A DNA stretch of 64,000 bases from JARRLC01 sp050290865 (GTDB taxonomy: Bacteria; Pseudomonadota; Alphaproteobacteria; Rhizobiales; Rhodomicrobiaceae): assembly GCA_050290865.1 (NCBI GenBank), contig JBNKIW010000007.1, positions 1-64,000 on the forward strand. The letters run 5' to 3'. Below the pieces are notes generated by a model that saw only the letters and a program-made list of their open reading frames with translations, searched no databases and had not been told where the DNA came from. A program made the translations under genes and the position numbers. Position 1 is the stretch's first letter, and the number at the start of each line of letters is the position of its first letter. Shown piece by piece: positions 27,844 through 37,961 of this stretch.

Positions 27844-28488
27844 ATGAGCCAACCCTCAATCGCTTCGCAGCCCGGCGAGACTCGCGGCGGGGAAGCCGCC
27901 CCGATCATCAGTCCGTCGGCAGTTTACGTCGCCGAGGGCGCCGTAATGGTGACGCTGGGTGTGATTGCCATTATCGCCCCGGTCGTGAGCAGCCTGGTGA
28001 TCGCGCTGTTTGTCGGCTGGCTCCTGCTGATTGGCGGCCTGTTCCGCGCGGCTGCTCTTTTGCAGAAGCGTCACGCGCCCGGATTCTGGTGGTCGGCCGC
28101 AGCGGCGGGTCTTGCCGTTCTTCTCGGCCTCATGCTGATCATCGATCCGATCCGCGCCATGCTCAGCCTCACGATCGTGCTCATGATCATGTTCATCGTC
28201 GAAGGTGTCGGGTCGATCTTCACGGCCCTCGATTTTCGCAAGCGCGTCCACAATTGGGGGCTGCTCCTATTTTCGGGCCTCATCGATCTGGTCCTGGCCT
28301 ACATGATTTACCTGACATGGCCGGGATCGGGCGTTGCAGTTGTTGGACTTCTGGTCGGCGTATATCTGATCTTCACCGGCATGGCCGTGTCCTTGACGGG
28401 GCTTGCTTCGCGCAGTGTCGCCGCCGGCCGGAAGGCACCCGAAACACCGGAAGCAGGCTTTCCGCACGGCGCGGCGCCGACCGCCTGA
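27844..28488 (+). CDS. HdeD-family membrane protein
   Basis: The 214-residue protein has six hydrophobic segments arranged as in HdeD, the acid-resistance membrane protein family: VMVTLGVIAIIAPVVSSLVIALFVGWLLLIGG is the signature first pair, then a repeat around GLLLFSGLIDLVLAYMIYL. Its biochemical role is not established. ATG 27844 is preceded by GGAG in ATGGAGCAGACCG; the frame extends to 27814 without support. It stands alone between yidC and a convergent small membrane protein. Confidence 0.82.
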   Translation: MSQPSIASQPGETRGGEAAPIISPSAVYVAEGAVMVTLGVIAIIAPVVSSLVIALFVGWLLLIGGLFRAAALLQKRHAPGFWWSAAAAGLAVLLGLMLIIDPIRAMLSLTIVLMIMFIVEGVGSIFTALDFRKRVHNWGLLLFSGLIDLVLAYMIYLTWPGSGVAVVGLLVGVYLIFTGMAVSLTGLASRSVAAGRKAPETPEAGFPHGAAPTA

Positions 28489-28541
28489 CCTTCGCTGCGA
28501 CGCGCCGGCTCACCGGACAGGGCCGGCGCCGCCATCACGCG

Positions 28542-28880
28542 TCAGCGCAGCACGATGACGAATGCCACGATGGAGATGGTGCCGAGCAGCAGCATGTCCT
28601 TATTCTTCGTGGAACTCCCGGCCCATTCCTGGAGGATCGACGGGGTATCAATGGCCTCGATGATGAGATCCACCAGGAAGATCAGGCCAAGGATCCCGAG
28701 AACGGCGAGCCCCACGGGAAAATAGCGGAAGCAATCGCACGCCGCGGAGTCCACGGCCATGAGGATGACCACCGTTCCGGCGACGAGAAACGTTATGGCG
28801 GCGAGCACGCCGAGCATAATGATAATCAGGAATCGCCCGATGTCCGCTGCGGTGACGATATAATTTTTCGCGTCAGGCAT
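28542..28880 (-). CDS. Small membrane protein of unknown function
   Basis: The 112-residue product has three or four hydrophobic segments: FLIIIMLGVLAAITFLVAGTVVILMAV, FPVGLAVLGILGLIFLVDLIIEAI and DMLLLGTISIVAFVIVL at the C-terminus. I do not recognise it beyond a YqhA-like look. ATG 28880 with GGAGG about 13 bases upstream is preferred over ATG 28901, which lies too close to that site. It is convergent with the HdeD-like gene. Confidence 0.65.
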   Translation of the reverse strand: MPDAKNYIVTAADIGRFLIIIMLGVLAAITFLVAGTVVILMAVDSAACDCFRYFPVGLAVLGILGLIFLVDLIIEAIDTPSILQEWAGSSTKNKDMLLLGTISIVAFVIVLR

Positions 28881-29024
28881 GGGTGTGATCCGGCCTCCCA
28901 TTGCATCGGTTCAAACGAAGACAGCGCGCCAGCGAAGGCTAGAAAACACCGAAAAAATTTCGAAAAATTTAATTTGCTGCGTTGAAGGCGCGATAAGCTT
29001 TTAGCGCAGGCGCCCCTGCGCGGC

Positions 29025-29576
29025 TTACGCGGCTTTCCACTTGATGGAGCAGCCGATCGATGCCGTCTGCTCGCGTGGCCCCTGGCCCGTCGCAGCAATC
29101 AGCTTCATGGCCTCGAACAGCTCGCGCCGCGCATCCGGTGCCGCCTGCCGCCCGCTCTCATCCAGCCGCCCGCGATATTGCAGTTCCAGATCCGCGTTGA
29201 AGCCGAAGAAATCCGGCGTGCACACCGCATCATAGGCGCGCGCCACATCCTGGCTCTCATCGTAGAGATAGGGGAAGGGGAAGCCGTGGTCTTTGGCAAA
29301 CAGCTTCATGTTCTCGAAGGAATCCTCCGGATGGGTCGTCACGTCGTTTGCGGAGATCGCCACGGTCGTCACGCCGAGCGCGGCAAGCTCGGTGGCGTCG
29401 CGGACGATACGGTCGATAACCGCGTGAACATAAGGGCAGTGATTGCAGATGAACATCACGAGCGTGCCCTTGGGGCCCCGGATGTCGCTGAGCCCGTAGG
29501 TTTTGCCGTCAGTTCCTGGCAGATGGAAATCCGCAGCCTTCCAGCCAAAGTCGCAAACAGGGGGGGTCGCAGCCAT
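29025..29576 (-). CDS. Thioredoxin-fold (AhpC/TSA-like) redox protein
   Basis: The 183-residue cytosolic protein starts DFHLPGTDGKTYGLSDI and has a redox centre, MFICNHCPYVHAVIDR, with a CxxC motif (C-N-H-C) as in the thioredoxin family proteins related to peroxiredoxins. A later DESQDVARAYDAVCTPDFFGF is the cis-proline region (CTPDFF). It likely acts as a thiol-disulfide oxidoreductase or atypical peroxidase. No partner gene is adjacent. Confidence 0.82.
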   Translation of the reverse strand: MAATPPVCDFGWKAADFHLPGTDGKTYGLSDIRGPKGTLVMFICNHCPYVHAVIDRIVRDATELAALGVTTVAISANDVTTHPEDSFENMKLFAKDHGFPFPYLYDESQDVARAYDAVCTPDFFGFNADLELQYRGRLDESGRQAAPDARRELFEAMKLIAATGQGPREQTASIGCSIKWKAA

Positions 29577-29759
29577 TCAGGTGTCCTTTCTCAGTCATTT
29601 TGCGGGGGATGGGCGCGGGCTCGCCGGAGCCTCATGCGGCAGCGCCGCCCCCTCGCAGAGAGCGACTCAGAAATACACAGGAACGCAGCAGAATTCCATT
29701 GACGAACGCCTCTTAACGTTGGAATATTTATTCAACGCAGCCATGGGAGGTCTAAGAAA

Positions 29760-29852
29760 ATGACCCCACCGGAGATAAGTCAGCCGTCTTGTGAAGTGCT
29801 TTCGACTGGTGGCGCGGCAAGATGGCACAAAATCGGCTCTACAATTCGATAA
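29760..29852 (+). CDS. Candidate 30-residue leader peptide
   Basis: ATG 29760 is preceded at ideal spacing by GGGAGG (29745-29750), one of the best ribosome sites in the window. The frame reads MTPPEISQPSCEVLSTGGAA and ends in TAA at 29850-29852. No family is recognised. It overlaps the frame beginning at GTG 29791, so it could be a coupled leader or a chance frame. Confidence 0.3.
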   Translation: MTPPEISQPSCEVLSTGGAARWHKIGSTIR

Positions 29853-30006
29853 GTTGAAACGGCTTCGTTTGCGTGAGCCATCCTCCAAGGATCTTGATCG
29901 CGTGAAGGAAAGCTGTGTTATCCAGATCCATCTGGTTAGGGCTCAGCCGGGAAAGCTTGGAAAGCACGTTATCGTCTCGGAAGAGGGTGATCGCTACAGG
30001 AGGTAA
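29791..30006 (+). CDS. Small hypothetical protein, possibly foreign
   Basis: The 71-residue basic product starts with GTG and ends HVIVSEEGDRYRR. Codon use is AT-richer than neighbouring genes. No family, membrane segment or signal peptide is recognised. It is followed 92 bases later by a strong plus-strand terminator, which is the main support that something is transcribed here. Confidence 0.3.
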   Translation: MKCFRLVARQDGTKSALQFDKLKRLRLREPSSKDLDRVKESCVIQIHLVRAQPGKLGKHVIVSEEGDRYRR

Positions 30007-30097
30007 ATTTAACGCTCTACACCTCTGCTTCAGACGTTGAATACGGCTTCAGACTCCCGCAAAAGACTGAACAGCCCTTTGGAAAATGATGGAATAG

Positions 30098-30129
30098 CCT
30101 CGCTGGGGTGCCCAGCGAGGCTTTTTCTT
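30098..30129 (+). terminator. Strong rho-independent terminator
   Basis: A perfect 10-base-pair stem, CCTCGCTGGG (30098-30107) with CCCAGCGAGG (30111-30120), closes a three-base loop and is followed by CTTTTTCTT. It works on the plus strand only. The upstream transcript is either the small frame ending at 30006 or a small RNA. Confidence 0.9.
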
Positions 30130-30364
30130 GCTCGTCATGGGGCGGATGCCTTGAACGTTCCTGCAGCAGGCAGCGGGTTGCATTTGCAGGATGAAAAAGC
30201 CACATTGGCTGCAGTCTCGGGAATGCCGCCCGCTCGCCGCTGGTCAGCCTGCCCGCAGATGCATCAGCCGAAAAAGCCTCCCGCAGTGGCGTGTGAACAG
30301 GTGAACGCGTCGGTGTGTGAGAGTGCCCCTTGTCCACCACCCAACCGTCACCGTTCGCGTGCCC

Positions 30365-31287
30365 ATGACCACCGTCATATCCGTCAACGCCGTCTCGAAA
30401 ACCTACGCCACGGGTTTTCAGGCCCTCAAAGACATCAACCTGGACATCCGGGAAGGCGAAATCTTTGCGCTTCTCGGCCCGAACGGCGCTGGCAAGACGA
30501 CGCTCATCAGCATCATCTGCGGCATCGTCAACGCGACCTCCGGCACGGTGACCGTCAACGGTCATGACATCATTCGCGACTACCGCGCCGCGCGTTCGGT
30601 CATAGGCCTCGTCCCCCAGGAGTTGACGACCGACGCGTTCGAGACCGTTTGGGCGACCGTCAGCTACAGCCGTGGCCTGTTCGGCCGCCGCGCCAATCCC
30701 GCCCATATCGAGAAAATCCTGAAAGATCTGTCGCTCTGGGACAAGCGCGACAGCCAGCTGCGCACACTGTCGGGCGGAATGAAGCGGCGTGTCATGATCG
30801 CCAAGGCACTGTCGCACGAGCCGCGCATCCTGTTTCTCGATGAGCCCACGGCGGGTGTCGATGTCGAATTGCGCCGCGAAATGTGGGAGGTGGTGCGCTC
30901 CTTGCGCGACTCCGGCGTGACGATCATTCTGACTACCCACTATATCGAGGAAGCGCAGGAGATGGCGGGCCGCGTCGGCGTGATCAACCGGGGTGAGTTG
31001 ATCCTCGTCGAGGACAAGGACGAACTGATGCGCAAGCTGGGCAAGAAGCAGTTGCGCCTCGATCTGCAAAAGCCGCTTCGCTCCGTGCCCGCGGCGCTCG
31101 CCGCCCACAGCCTGGAACTCGCCGCGGATGGTCATGAGCTCGTCTACACTTACGACACCCAGGCCGAGCGCACCGGCATCACGGCACTGCTGCAAGACGT
31201 CGGCGCGGCGGACATCCATTTCCGCGACCTGCACACCGACCAAAGCTCGCTCGAAGATATCTTTGTGGATCTGGTAAAGAACTCATC

Positions 31288-31291
<4 letters not shown>
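30365..31291 (+). CDS. ABC-2 type exporter, ATP-binding subunit
   Basis: The 308-residue protein has Walker A GPNGAGKTT (38-46), signature LSGGMKRR (136-143), Walker B ILFLDEP (156-162) and switch H193, the pattern of DrrA/CcmA-type export ATPases. The C-terminal 90 residues are the usual accessory domain. ATG 30365 is chosen where the family alignment starts (MTTVISVNAVSKTY). Its last bases overlap the permease start (ATGA at 31288-31291), so both form one transporter, with exported substrate unknown. Confidence 0.93.
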
Positions 31292-32049
<758 letters not shown>

Positions 32050-32236
32050 GCCCGATCCTGTGCAACATTGTTCCGGATTGAGACACGCGGCGGTCGGTCC
32101 GCCACCATTGCCCGCCCTGCGCGCGGCAAGTCGGCACGCCGCCTGATTTTCATGGGTATGGCTGAAGAGTTGGCTTGCAACTTCCCGCGGTCTTTTGCAG
32201 GATGCCGCCACATATCTGTGGGGGAGTGTTGACAAG

Positions 32237-33640
32237 ATGGGGTCCGGCGGATCAGGTATTGAGCTGATCTCGTGGCAGGGATGGGGCGTTACGGGGTCTA
32301 TCGCCACCCTGCTCATCCTTTTTACGACTATTTTGCTGTGGCTGTTGCCGTTTCCTTCCGGTTCGGTGCGAGCGCAGCTTGAGGCTGTCACGGACCGGGT
32401 GGATTTGCGTGCGCGGCTTGGCGCGGAGCAACCTTTCGCACGCTACCGCACGGCGGCCCGGCGTTTCAACGCTTGGCTGCAGCAATGGTTCGGACCGCCC
32501 TGGAGCGCGCAGGCCTTCGAGCGCTGTGTCGCCATCGCCTTCGTCTTCCCAGTGGCGCTGTTTCTGACGGCCTCCGTTCTCTACGGGTATAAGCACGGCA
32601 GCATCACCTCCGGCGAGGTGCTGCTGTTCCTCTTTGGCGTGGTGATGGTGTCCATCATCGTTCGGACCGTTTCCCATCTCATCTACTGGCTTGTCCAGCG
32701 CATGTGGCGCACCGTGGGCGGGGACAACGAGCTGGCGGAGATCATCGCACGCATCCTGCTCGGCGCCTTCGCTGTCGTTTTCGCATTCGCCATCGCCTTT
32801 GCGGTCGCGTCCAGCCTTGCCGGGCAGTTTTCCGACATCGGCACCGTAGTTTTCGCCATTCTCGGTGGATTTGCGTTCGCTTTCGCCTTCGCGCTGGCTT
32901 TCGCCATCGCCGGGGTATGGGCGCTGGGCATCGCCCTGGTGATCGTCACGGCGCTCGCGCTCACCATGGCGAAGCAGTTCGCCTTCTTCCTCCTTCTGTT
33001 CTTCGTCATCCTGCCTGTCCTGAACGCGCTGATGGACTGGGTGTCATGGGCGGTGACGCGCTATCTCATCGGTTGGATAAAGCAGGCTCCCGATGGCCCT
33101 CCGGGCGTCGCGATGGTGGTGGGTATCCTTCTGGCCAATGTCGGGGCGGCGCTTGTTTTCACATTCGGCCTGGCCATCCTCCTGCCTATCGGGCTGGAGA
33201 TCACCGACCTCGTGCTCTCGCTGTTCGGCCGGCAGGCGTTCGATTGGCGCGGCGTTGCGATGCAGGCCGTGGGGGCGCCGTGGGATGAAGGGCTGTTCGT
33301 CACGGGCATGCTGCTGACGCCGCTGGTCCCGTCCATTGCCAATATGACGACCGGTCTGGCGGCCCTCGCGACACCCTACACACGCGGGGCGAGCGGAGCG
33401 ATCCACGTCATTTCCGATCATCCTGAAGCCACCCCCGACGACGCAGAGATCCGGTCGGCCATGCGCGCAGTCTACCTTGCGCGCCTTTGGTATTTGCCGG
33501 CGCTTGCGGTTTCGCTCACAGTGTATGTTGCTGTTTGGACGGTGTTCTATCTCTCGCAAATTCCGGTTGCGGAATTCCTGTATGCGGTGGCGCTGTGCTC
33601 GACGTCCTGGAGCCACGGTCAGTGCCCGGCACTCTTTTAG
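32237..33640 (+). CDS. Polytopic membrane protein of unknown function
   Basis: The 467-residue protein has about eight to ten hydrophobic segments. It begins near GVTGSIATLLILFTTILLWLLPF, has a long soluble stretch (about 50-100), then remarkably Ala/Phe-rich segments (AFAVVFAFAIAFAVASSLAG; a GGFAFAFAFALAFAIAG repeat). The last part has ALAVSLTVYVAVWTVFYL. No family is recognised. ATG 32237 with GGGGGAG upstream is preferred to the longer frame. The Phe-Ala repeats may be low-complexity membrane helices and not a functional motif. Confidence 0.65.
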   Translation: MGSGGSGIELISWQGWGVTGSIATLLILFTTILLWLLPFPSGSVRAQLEAVTDRVDLRARLGAEQPFARYRTAARRFNAWLQQWFGPPWSAQAFERCVAIAFVFPVALFLTASVLYGYKHGSITSGEVLLFLFGVVMVSIIVRTVSHLIYWLVQRMWRTVGGDNELAEIIARILLGAFAVVFAFAIAFAVASSLAGQFSDIGTVVFAILGGFAFAFAFALAFAIAGVWALGIALVIVTALALTMAKQFAFFLLLFFVILPVLNALMDWVSWAVTRYLIGWIKQAPDGPPGVAMVVGILLANVGAALVFTFGLAILLPIGLEITDLVLSLFGRQAFDWRGVAMQAVGAPWDEGLFVTGMLLTPLVPSIANMTTGLAALATPYTRGASGAIHVISDHPEATPDDAEIRSAMRAVYLARLWYLPALAVSLTVYVAVWTVFYLSQIPVAEFLYAVALCSTSWSHGQCPALF

Positions 33641-33919
33641 CCCGGATCGGCAGGGCGGCGCCGGACTTTTGATGCCGGGAAATTTGCAACGGCAACGGAC
33701 CGTTTGCCCAGTCGTCACCGCTTCGTCGCCGAAAGGGAAGGCCCTAATACAGCCCGCGAGCCAAGTTCGCACCCCATTCGCCGACGCGCATTTCACGAAC
33801 TTGGTCGCGGATAAGGCGTACTGGCGACACGTCCCGCGCCAAGCCGTTGGCCAGAAGGAGAAGGGCGGTTGCCCGAGGCGCCGGCTGCGAACTGGCACGC
33901 CACGCCGAGAAATACCATC

Positions 33920-34672
33920 CTATTCCGCTGTTTCTGGCAGGCTCCCTTGCGCTTTTTGCACGATCTTCTCCATCTCCGATGCGGCGACCTCCGGGCGGGT
34001 GGTGCGCATACCCTCGGGCAGTGCATCGGGGGCAAGCGTGCCGAGCGACAAGTAGATCCGCAGCAGATCTTCGACCTTCATCTCCGGCACCGGAAAAACC
34101 GCGTCTTCCGGCACCATCAGCAGCCCGCCCGACATGGGAAGGGGGGAGGTCGGCATGTACACCAGGCGGCGGCGCTGCCCTTCGATGTTATAAACCTCCG
34201 GATTGGCCAGAAGCGCCAGGATGTCGGCCCCGTGCGTACCGCCAAACCGGCAGACCACCACGGTCATGCCGGAAAAGTCCCCGGCGTTCTTGTCGGTCGT
34301 CATGCGCACCATGCGCGAGACCGGGTTGTAGATGGCGCGGATGAAGGGCATTCTGGCGAAAGTGCGATCGAAAAAACGCTCGATGCTGGCCTGGGCTGCG
34401 CTGCGTGCCGCAATACCGAGCGCGAAGATGGCCATCAGCGCGATGATGACGCCGATTATGAACGCCCATGTTTCGTAGCCCCGTCCGACGATCGTCATGC
34501 CGCCGGTGGTCAGGATCGTGCCGAGGAACGAACCGGGCCCGAGCGCCGATTCCAGAAAATCGGCGATCCACGCGATGATGATGAAGGTCAGCATCACGGG
34601 CAGGAACATAATCAGCCCGGCGAGGAACGTGGTGGCGATCTTGTTGCGCCAAAGATGGAAAAGAATGCTCAT
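33920..34672 (-). CDS. DUF502 family membrane protein
   Basis: The 250-residue protein has an N-terminal membrane segment (IATTFLAGLIMFLPVMLTFIIIAWIADF), a second around WAFIIGVIIALMAIFALGI, then FFDRTFARMPFIRAIYNPVSRMV, the DUF502 signature, and a C-terminal soluble domain with YMPTSPLPMSGGLLMVPED. The family occurs widely in alphaproteobacteria with no firm function. ATG 34672 fits the family start; a GTG at 34705 would add eleven residues. Confidence 0.85.
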   Translation of the reverse strand: MSILFHLWRNKIATTFLAGLIMFLPVMLTFIIIAWIADFLESALGPGSFLGTILTTGGMTIVGRGYETWAFIIGVIIALMAIFALGIAARSAAQASIERFFDRTFARMPFIRAIYNPVSRMVRMTTDKNAGDFSGMTVVVCRFGGTHGADILALLANPEVYNIEGQRRRLVYMPTSPLPMSGGLLMVPEDAVFPVPEMKVEDLLRIYLSLGTLAPDALPEGMRTTRPEVAASEMEKIVQKAQGSLPETAE

Positions 34673-34784
34673 AGAGAAGTCCGTGAGCGGTTGCGTACAA
34701 CTCACCCTACCTAAATTTGCGGTTTTTGTCCCAAAATTGTGCGGAGCAGCAAGGGCTATCCCCTGCTGCCGGCATTTGCGGGGG

Positions 34785-35243
34785 CTACTCGTCGAAGTCG
34801 CTTACGGGCATCATCCGGGGCGCGGGCGTCTTCACGGCGACGAACCACTTGCCGTCTTCCACGCGCAGTTCGCCGGCTTCCTTCAGCCTGTGCAGGGCTG
34901 TCCGTACCGTGCGCTCGGTGAGGTGTGAAAGGCTCTTGCGCGCGATCTCGACGATCTCGTGGCGTTGAAGCCCGGGAGCCTGTTTGATGATGGCAATCAG
35001 CGTGTCGCGGGCGGGGATTTCGCCCTCGTGCTGCTGGATGAGTTCGTTGAGGTCCCGGTGGGGGGGAACGGCCGGTTCATCCGGCTTCGTCATCGAGAGC
35101 CGCTGGACGAGTGCCTCCCAGCCCGCGGTGAACCCCGCCTCGTAGCCGAGCCTGTAAACGAATTGTTCGTGGTCTTTCAACGCTCTGAGGAATAGATCCC
35201 GGGCTTCGTTCAAAGAAGCCAGGCGTTGGTCGTTGTCGCCCAT
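34785..35243 (-). CDS. Hypothetical protein with winged-helix-like C-terminus
   Basis: The 152-residue protein has an N-terminal helical region with a GYEAGFTAGWEALVQRL segment, then a likely winged helix (TLIAIIKQAPGLQRHEIVEIARKS, SHLTERTVRTALHRLKEAGELRVEDGKWF) resembling marR/GntR-type wings. I infer nucleic-acid binding. It is cytosolic, with no signal or membrane segment. It lies between the DUF502 gene and the phosphatase on the same strand, but the spacing gives no operon proof. Confidence 0.6.
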   Translation of the reverse strand: MGDNDQRLASLNEARDLFLRALKDHEQFVYRLGYEAGFTAGWEALVQRLSMTKPDEPAVPPHRDLNELIQQHEGEIPARDTLIAIIKQAPGLQRHEIVEIARKSLSHLTERTVRTALHRLKEAGELRVEDGKWFVAVKTPAPRMMPVSDFDE

Positions 35244-35330
35244 GGACCTTGCCTTGGGAAGAAATGGAGACTTTATTAAAGCCTAGCGGCAAGGACTTGT
35301 GAAACCGTAAATGGGAGCGGTGAGCGGCTC

Positions 35331-35915
35331 TCAGATCCAGCTCAGCGCCGTGCCGTGGATGCGCAGAACCTTGTCCTGCGGGACGTCCAGCCTGCTTCCT
35401 TCCTCCGGCGTCAATTCCAGGAGCGCGGCACGGATGCAGCGCATCGGTCCGCCATGCGAGACCACCACCGTGTCCCGGCGGACCGCGTCATACCAGGCCA
35501 TCAGGCGTTCGCTCAACATGGTGAAGTTTTCGGCATCCGCCCCCGGCGGTGCGACGGCCCAGCGGTCGCGGCGGTATGCGGCGGTGGCTTCGGGGAAGCG
35601 CGCCACCAGTTCCTCCCAGAACTGCCCCTCCCACTCACCGTAATTGACTTCCCGCAGACGCGGGTCGATGCGGTAGCCTTCTCGCGCCAATCCGAGCTGC
35701 TCGCGCACGATTTCCATGGTTTCGGTGGTGCGCTGCAGCGGGCTGGCGACGAAATCGAAGGCTTCCGGGCGCTCGATGACTTCTGCGAGGGCACGGCCGT
35801 TCCTGGCCGCCTGCGCGCGTCCGTTGTCGTTCAGCGGCACGTCCAGACGGCCTTGCATGCGGCGCGCAGCATTCCAATCCGTCTGCCCGTGACGGAGGAA
35901 ATAGATCAAAGACAT
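35331..35915 (-). CDS. Histidine phosphatase family protein
   Basis: The 194-residue protein has the phosphoglycerate-mutase fold: LRHGQTDWN with the phosphorylated H9, SPLQRTTET, REVNYGEWEG and VVVSHGGPMRCI with the second catalytic His. Such proteins dephosphorylate small phosphates, for example in cobalamin or nucleotide metabolism. The compact length fits the bacterial GpmB/CobC-like group. Substrate unknown. A 170-base gap separates it from the next minus-strand gene. Confidence 0.88.
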   Translation of the reverse strand: MSLIYFLRHGQTDWNAARRMQGRLDVPLNDNGRAQAARNGRALAEVIERPEAFDFVASPLQRTTETMEIVREQLGLAREGYRIDPRLREVNYGEWEGQFWEELVARFPEATAAYRRDRWAVAPPGADAENFTMLSERLMAWYDAVRRDTVVVSHGGPMRCIRAALLELTPEEGSRLDVPQDKVLRIHGTALSWI

Positions 35916-36086
35916 TAAACCTCGTGTTCAGGATCCGTCTCACCAAGCGCCTATGTCGCAACCGGCCCGACCACGTTTAACGGTGAGAGGACCGGGAGGG
36001 CAGGGCACCCAACCCGCAGTTCCGGGGGCCGAAGACGTTTCGGCCTCAGCGAAGAGGTGGTGACGGACTCCGAAACCGTCAACCGC

Positions 36087-36854
36087 CTACCGCTTGCAGG
36101 CGATGCTCACGCGGGCCTGTGTCACGTCGAGGTCGGTTTCCATGAGCACCAGCTCGCAGGTCACATCGCGGTGCTGGACGATCTTGCGCTCGCCGAAAGC
36201 GATGGGGAAGCTCTGCTGGTTGACAACGACCCGGGCCGAGCGCGATGCCACGGATTTGAGGCTCAAGGCGATATCGACGTCGCTATAGACCTTGTTCTGC
36301 TTTCGCTTCAGGACGACGTTGTCATACAGGACAGGCGTTTGCTTGTGGTCGGAACCCTGCTTGGCCTTCGCCAGCGCGACCTGCCGCGAAGCAGAGATCT
36401 GGGCGTCGAATTTGGCCAGGATGGCGCCGAGATCCTTGCGGCAGGTGTTGTACTGCTCGGATGCCGCCACGAGCTTCTGCTTGGTGGCGATCAGTTCCTC
36501 CCGCACTCTCGGGTCGCCCTTGATGTTCTCCAGCCGGTCGACCACGCTTTGGCCCGGCGAATTCGCCGCCGCCTGCTCCAGCTTGCCGATCTGGGCTCCC
36601 ATCGCCTTGATCTCCTCGATGACGGGAGCGAGATCGACCTGTGAGGCCGCTGCGGGCTGCGCCCCGCCGTCCTTGAAGGCCTGGGCCACCGCCTTTGCAT
36701 TCTCCGGAGAGATGGACGCCGCGAGAAACGCCTTCATCTCGGAGAGGTCGCCCCGTCCCGCGGAATAGCCAAGGTAAAACCCGAGACCGCCCATGGCCAC
36801 AAGGGTCGCCACGCCGATCAGGAGCGTATAGGTTATCAGCCTCATCGGATGCAT
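36087..36854 (-). CDS. Membrane-anchored hypothetical protein
   Basis: The 255-residue protein has one N-terminal membrane segment (LITYTLLIGVATLVAMGGLGFYLGYSAG), a helical, coiled-coil-like middle (about 70-170, AIEEIKAMGAQIGKLEQAA and ENIKGDPRVREELIATKQKLV) and a C-terminal beta-rich domain (NKVYSDVDIALSLKSVASRSARVVVNQQSFP). It is probably periplasmic apart from the anchor. No family is recognised. It follows fabI by only five bases on the same strand, suggesting co-transcription. Confidence 0.6.
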   Translation of the reverse strand: MHPMRLITYTLLIGVATLVAMGGLGFYLGYSAGRGDLSEMKAFLAASISPENAKAVAQAFKDGGAQPAAASQVDLAPVIEEIKAMGAQIGKLEQAAANSPGQSVVDRLENIKGDPRVREELIATKQKLVAASEQYNTCRKDLGAILAKFDAQISASRQVALAKAKQGSDHKQTPVLYDNVVLKRKQNKVYSDVDIALSLKSVASRSARVVVNQQSFPIAFGERKIVQHRDVTCELVLMETDLDVTQARVSIACKR

Positions 36855-36859
36855 GGTCG

Positions 36860-37687
36860 TTATTCTCCGTTTCCTTGCACGGCGGAAATGTCAGGCGCGT
36901 CCTCGGCTTTCATACCGACGACGTGGTAGCCTGAATCGACGTGGTGAACTTCACCCGTCACTCCGCGGCTCAAATCCGACAGCAGATAAAGCCCTGCGCC
37001 GCCGACATCCTCGATCGATGTTGTGCGGCGAAGGGGTGAATTATATTCGTTCCATCTCAAAATATAGCGAAAATCGCTGATACCCGAGGCCGCCAGGGTT
37101 TTGATCGGCCCGGCGGAAATCGCGTTGACGCGAATGTTGCCCTTGCCGAGGTCGGCGGCAAGATAGCGCACGCTGGCCTCCAGCGCGGCCTTGGCGACGC
37201 CCATTACATTGTAATGCGGCATGACCTTTTCGGCGCCGTAATAGGTGAGGGTGAGGAGCGCGCCGCCATTCGGCATCAGCTTCTCGGCGCGCTGGGCGAT
37301 GGCGGTGAACGAGTAGCAGGAAATCATCAGCGTTTTGTTGAAGTTGTCCTGCGTCGTGTCCACATAACGGCCATCGAGCTGGTCCTTGTCGGAATAGGCG
37401 ATGGCGTGCACCACGAAATCGAGCGTGCCCCAGCGGTCTTTGAGGGCGGCGAAGGTCGCATCGACGGAGGCCGTGTCCGTTACATCGCAGGGCAGGACGA
37501 TATCCGAGCCGATCTCCGCGGCCAGCGGTTGGACGCGCTTCTTCAGCGCATCGCCTTGATATGTAAAGGCAACAGCGGCGCCCTCAGCGGCGACGGCCCT
37601 GGCGATGCCCCAGGCAATCGATCTGTTATTGGCGACCCCCATGACGAGGCCGCGCTTGCCGCTCATCAGTTGCTTGCGATCGCTCAC
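36860..37687 (-). CDS. fabI: Enoyl-[acyl-carrier-protein] reductase (NADH)
   Basis: FabI performs the last reduction of fatty-acid elongation. The 275-residue protein has the FabI signature: GKRGLVMGVANNRSIAWGIA (cofactor site without a GxxxGxG), LDFVVHAIAYSDK, and the catalytic Tyr pair with Lys, Y149, Y159 and K166 in YYGAEKVMPHYNVMGVAK. It matches the triclosan-sensitive type. Its start faces pdxH across a 274-base divergent gap. Confidence 0.96.
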   Translation of the reverse strand: MSDRKQLMSGKRGLVMGVANNRSIAWGIARAVAAEGAAVAFTYQGDALKKRVQPLAAEIGSDIVLPCDVTDTASVDATFAALKDRWGTLDFVVHAIAYSDKDQLDGRYVDTTQDNFNKTLMISCYSFTAIAQRAEKLMPNGGALLTLTYYGAEKVMPHYNVMGVAKAALEASVRYLAADLGKGNIRVNAISAGPIKTLAASGISDFRYILRWNEYNSPLRRTTSIEDVGGAGLYLLSDLSRGVTGEVHHVDSGYHVVGMKAEDAPDISAVQGNGE

Positions 37688-37961
37688 CCGTTCCCTCCAA
37701 CAGTTAGGACCGGGGGCATCCTACACAAAAGACGTCTTGCGTCCAGCAGCATGGCGCGGGAAGAGCTGCGTCGCGGAACCATTTCAAAACGTTTAATTGT
37801 GGTTGACGGAAGGCGCCGGAGGCCGTGGGCCCAACCAGACCGCCCTTAAACCGTAGGATTGAGGAAACAATAAGTTCGCGAGGTCTAGAATGGTTCACGC
37901 GGGAGCCCGGTGGCGCGACGGTCTCGCGGGCAGGGGCATGGCACGATAGTGGGAGAACAGC

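Larger units (their letters stand above)
29577..30364. other. Gene-poor 788-base region with small frames and a strong terminator
   Basis: Base composition is visibly less GC-rich than the surroundings around 29650-30080. Two tiny overlapping plus-strand frames (29760-29852 and 29791-30006) and a perfect terminator (30098-30129) are annotated separately. A TTGACG at 29699-29704 with AT-rich sequence about 18 bases later could be a promoter. From 30130 to 30364 I see only the approach to the ABC transporter gene. Confidence 0.5.
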
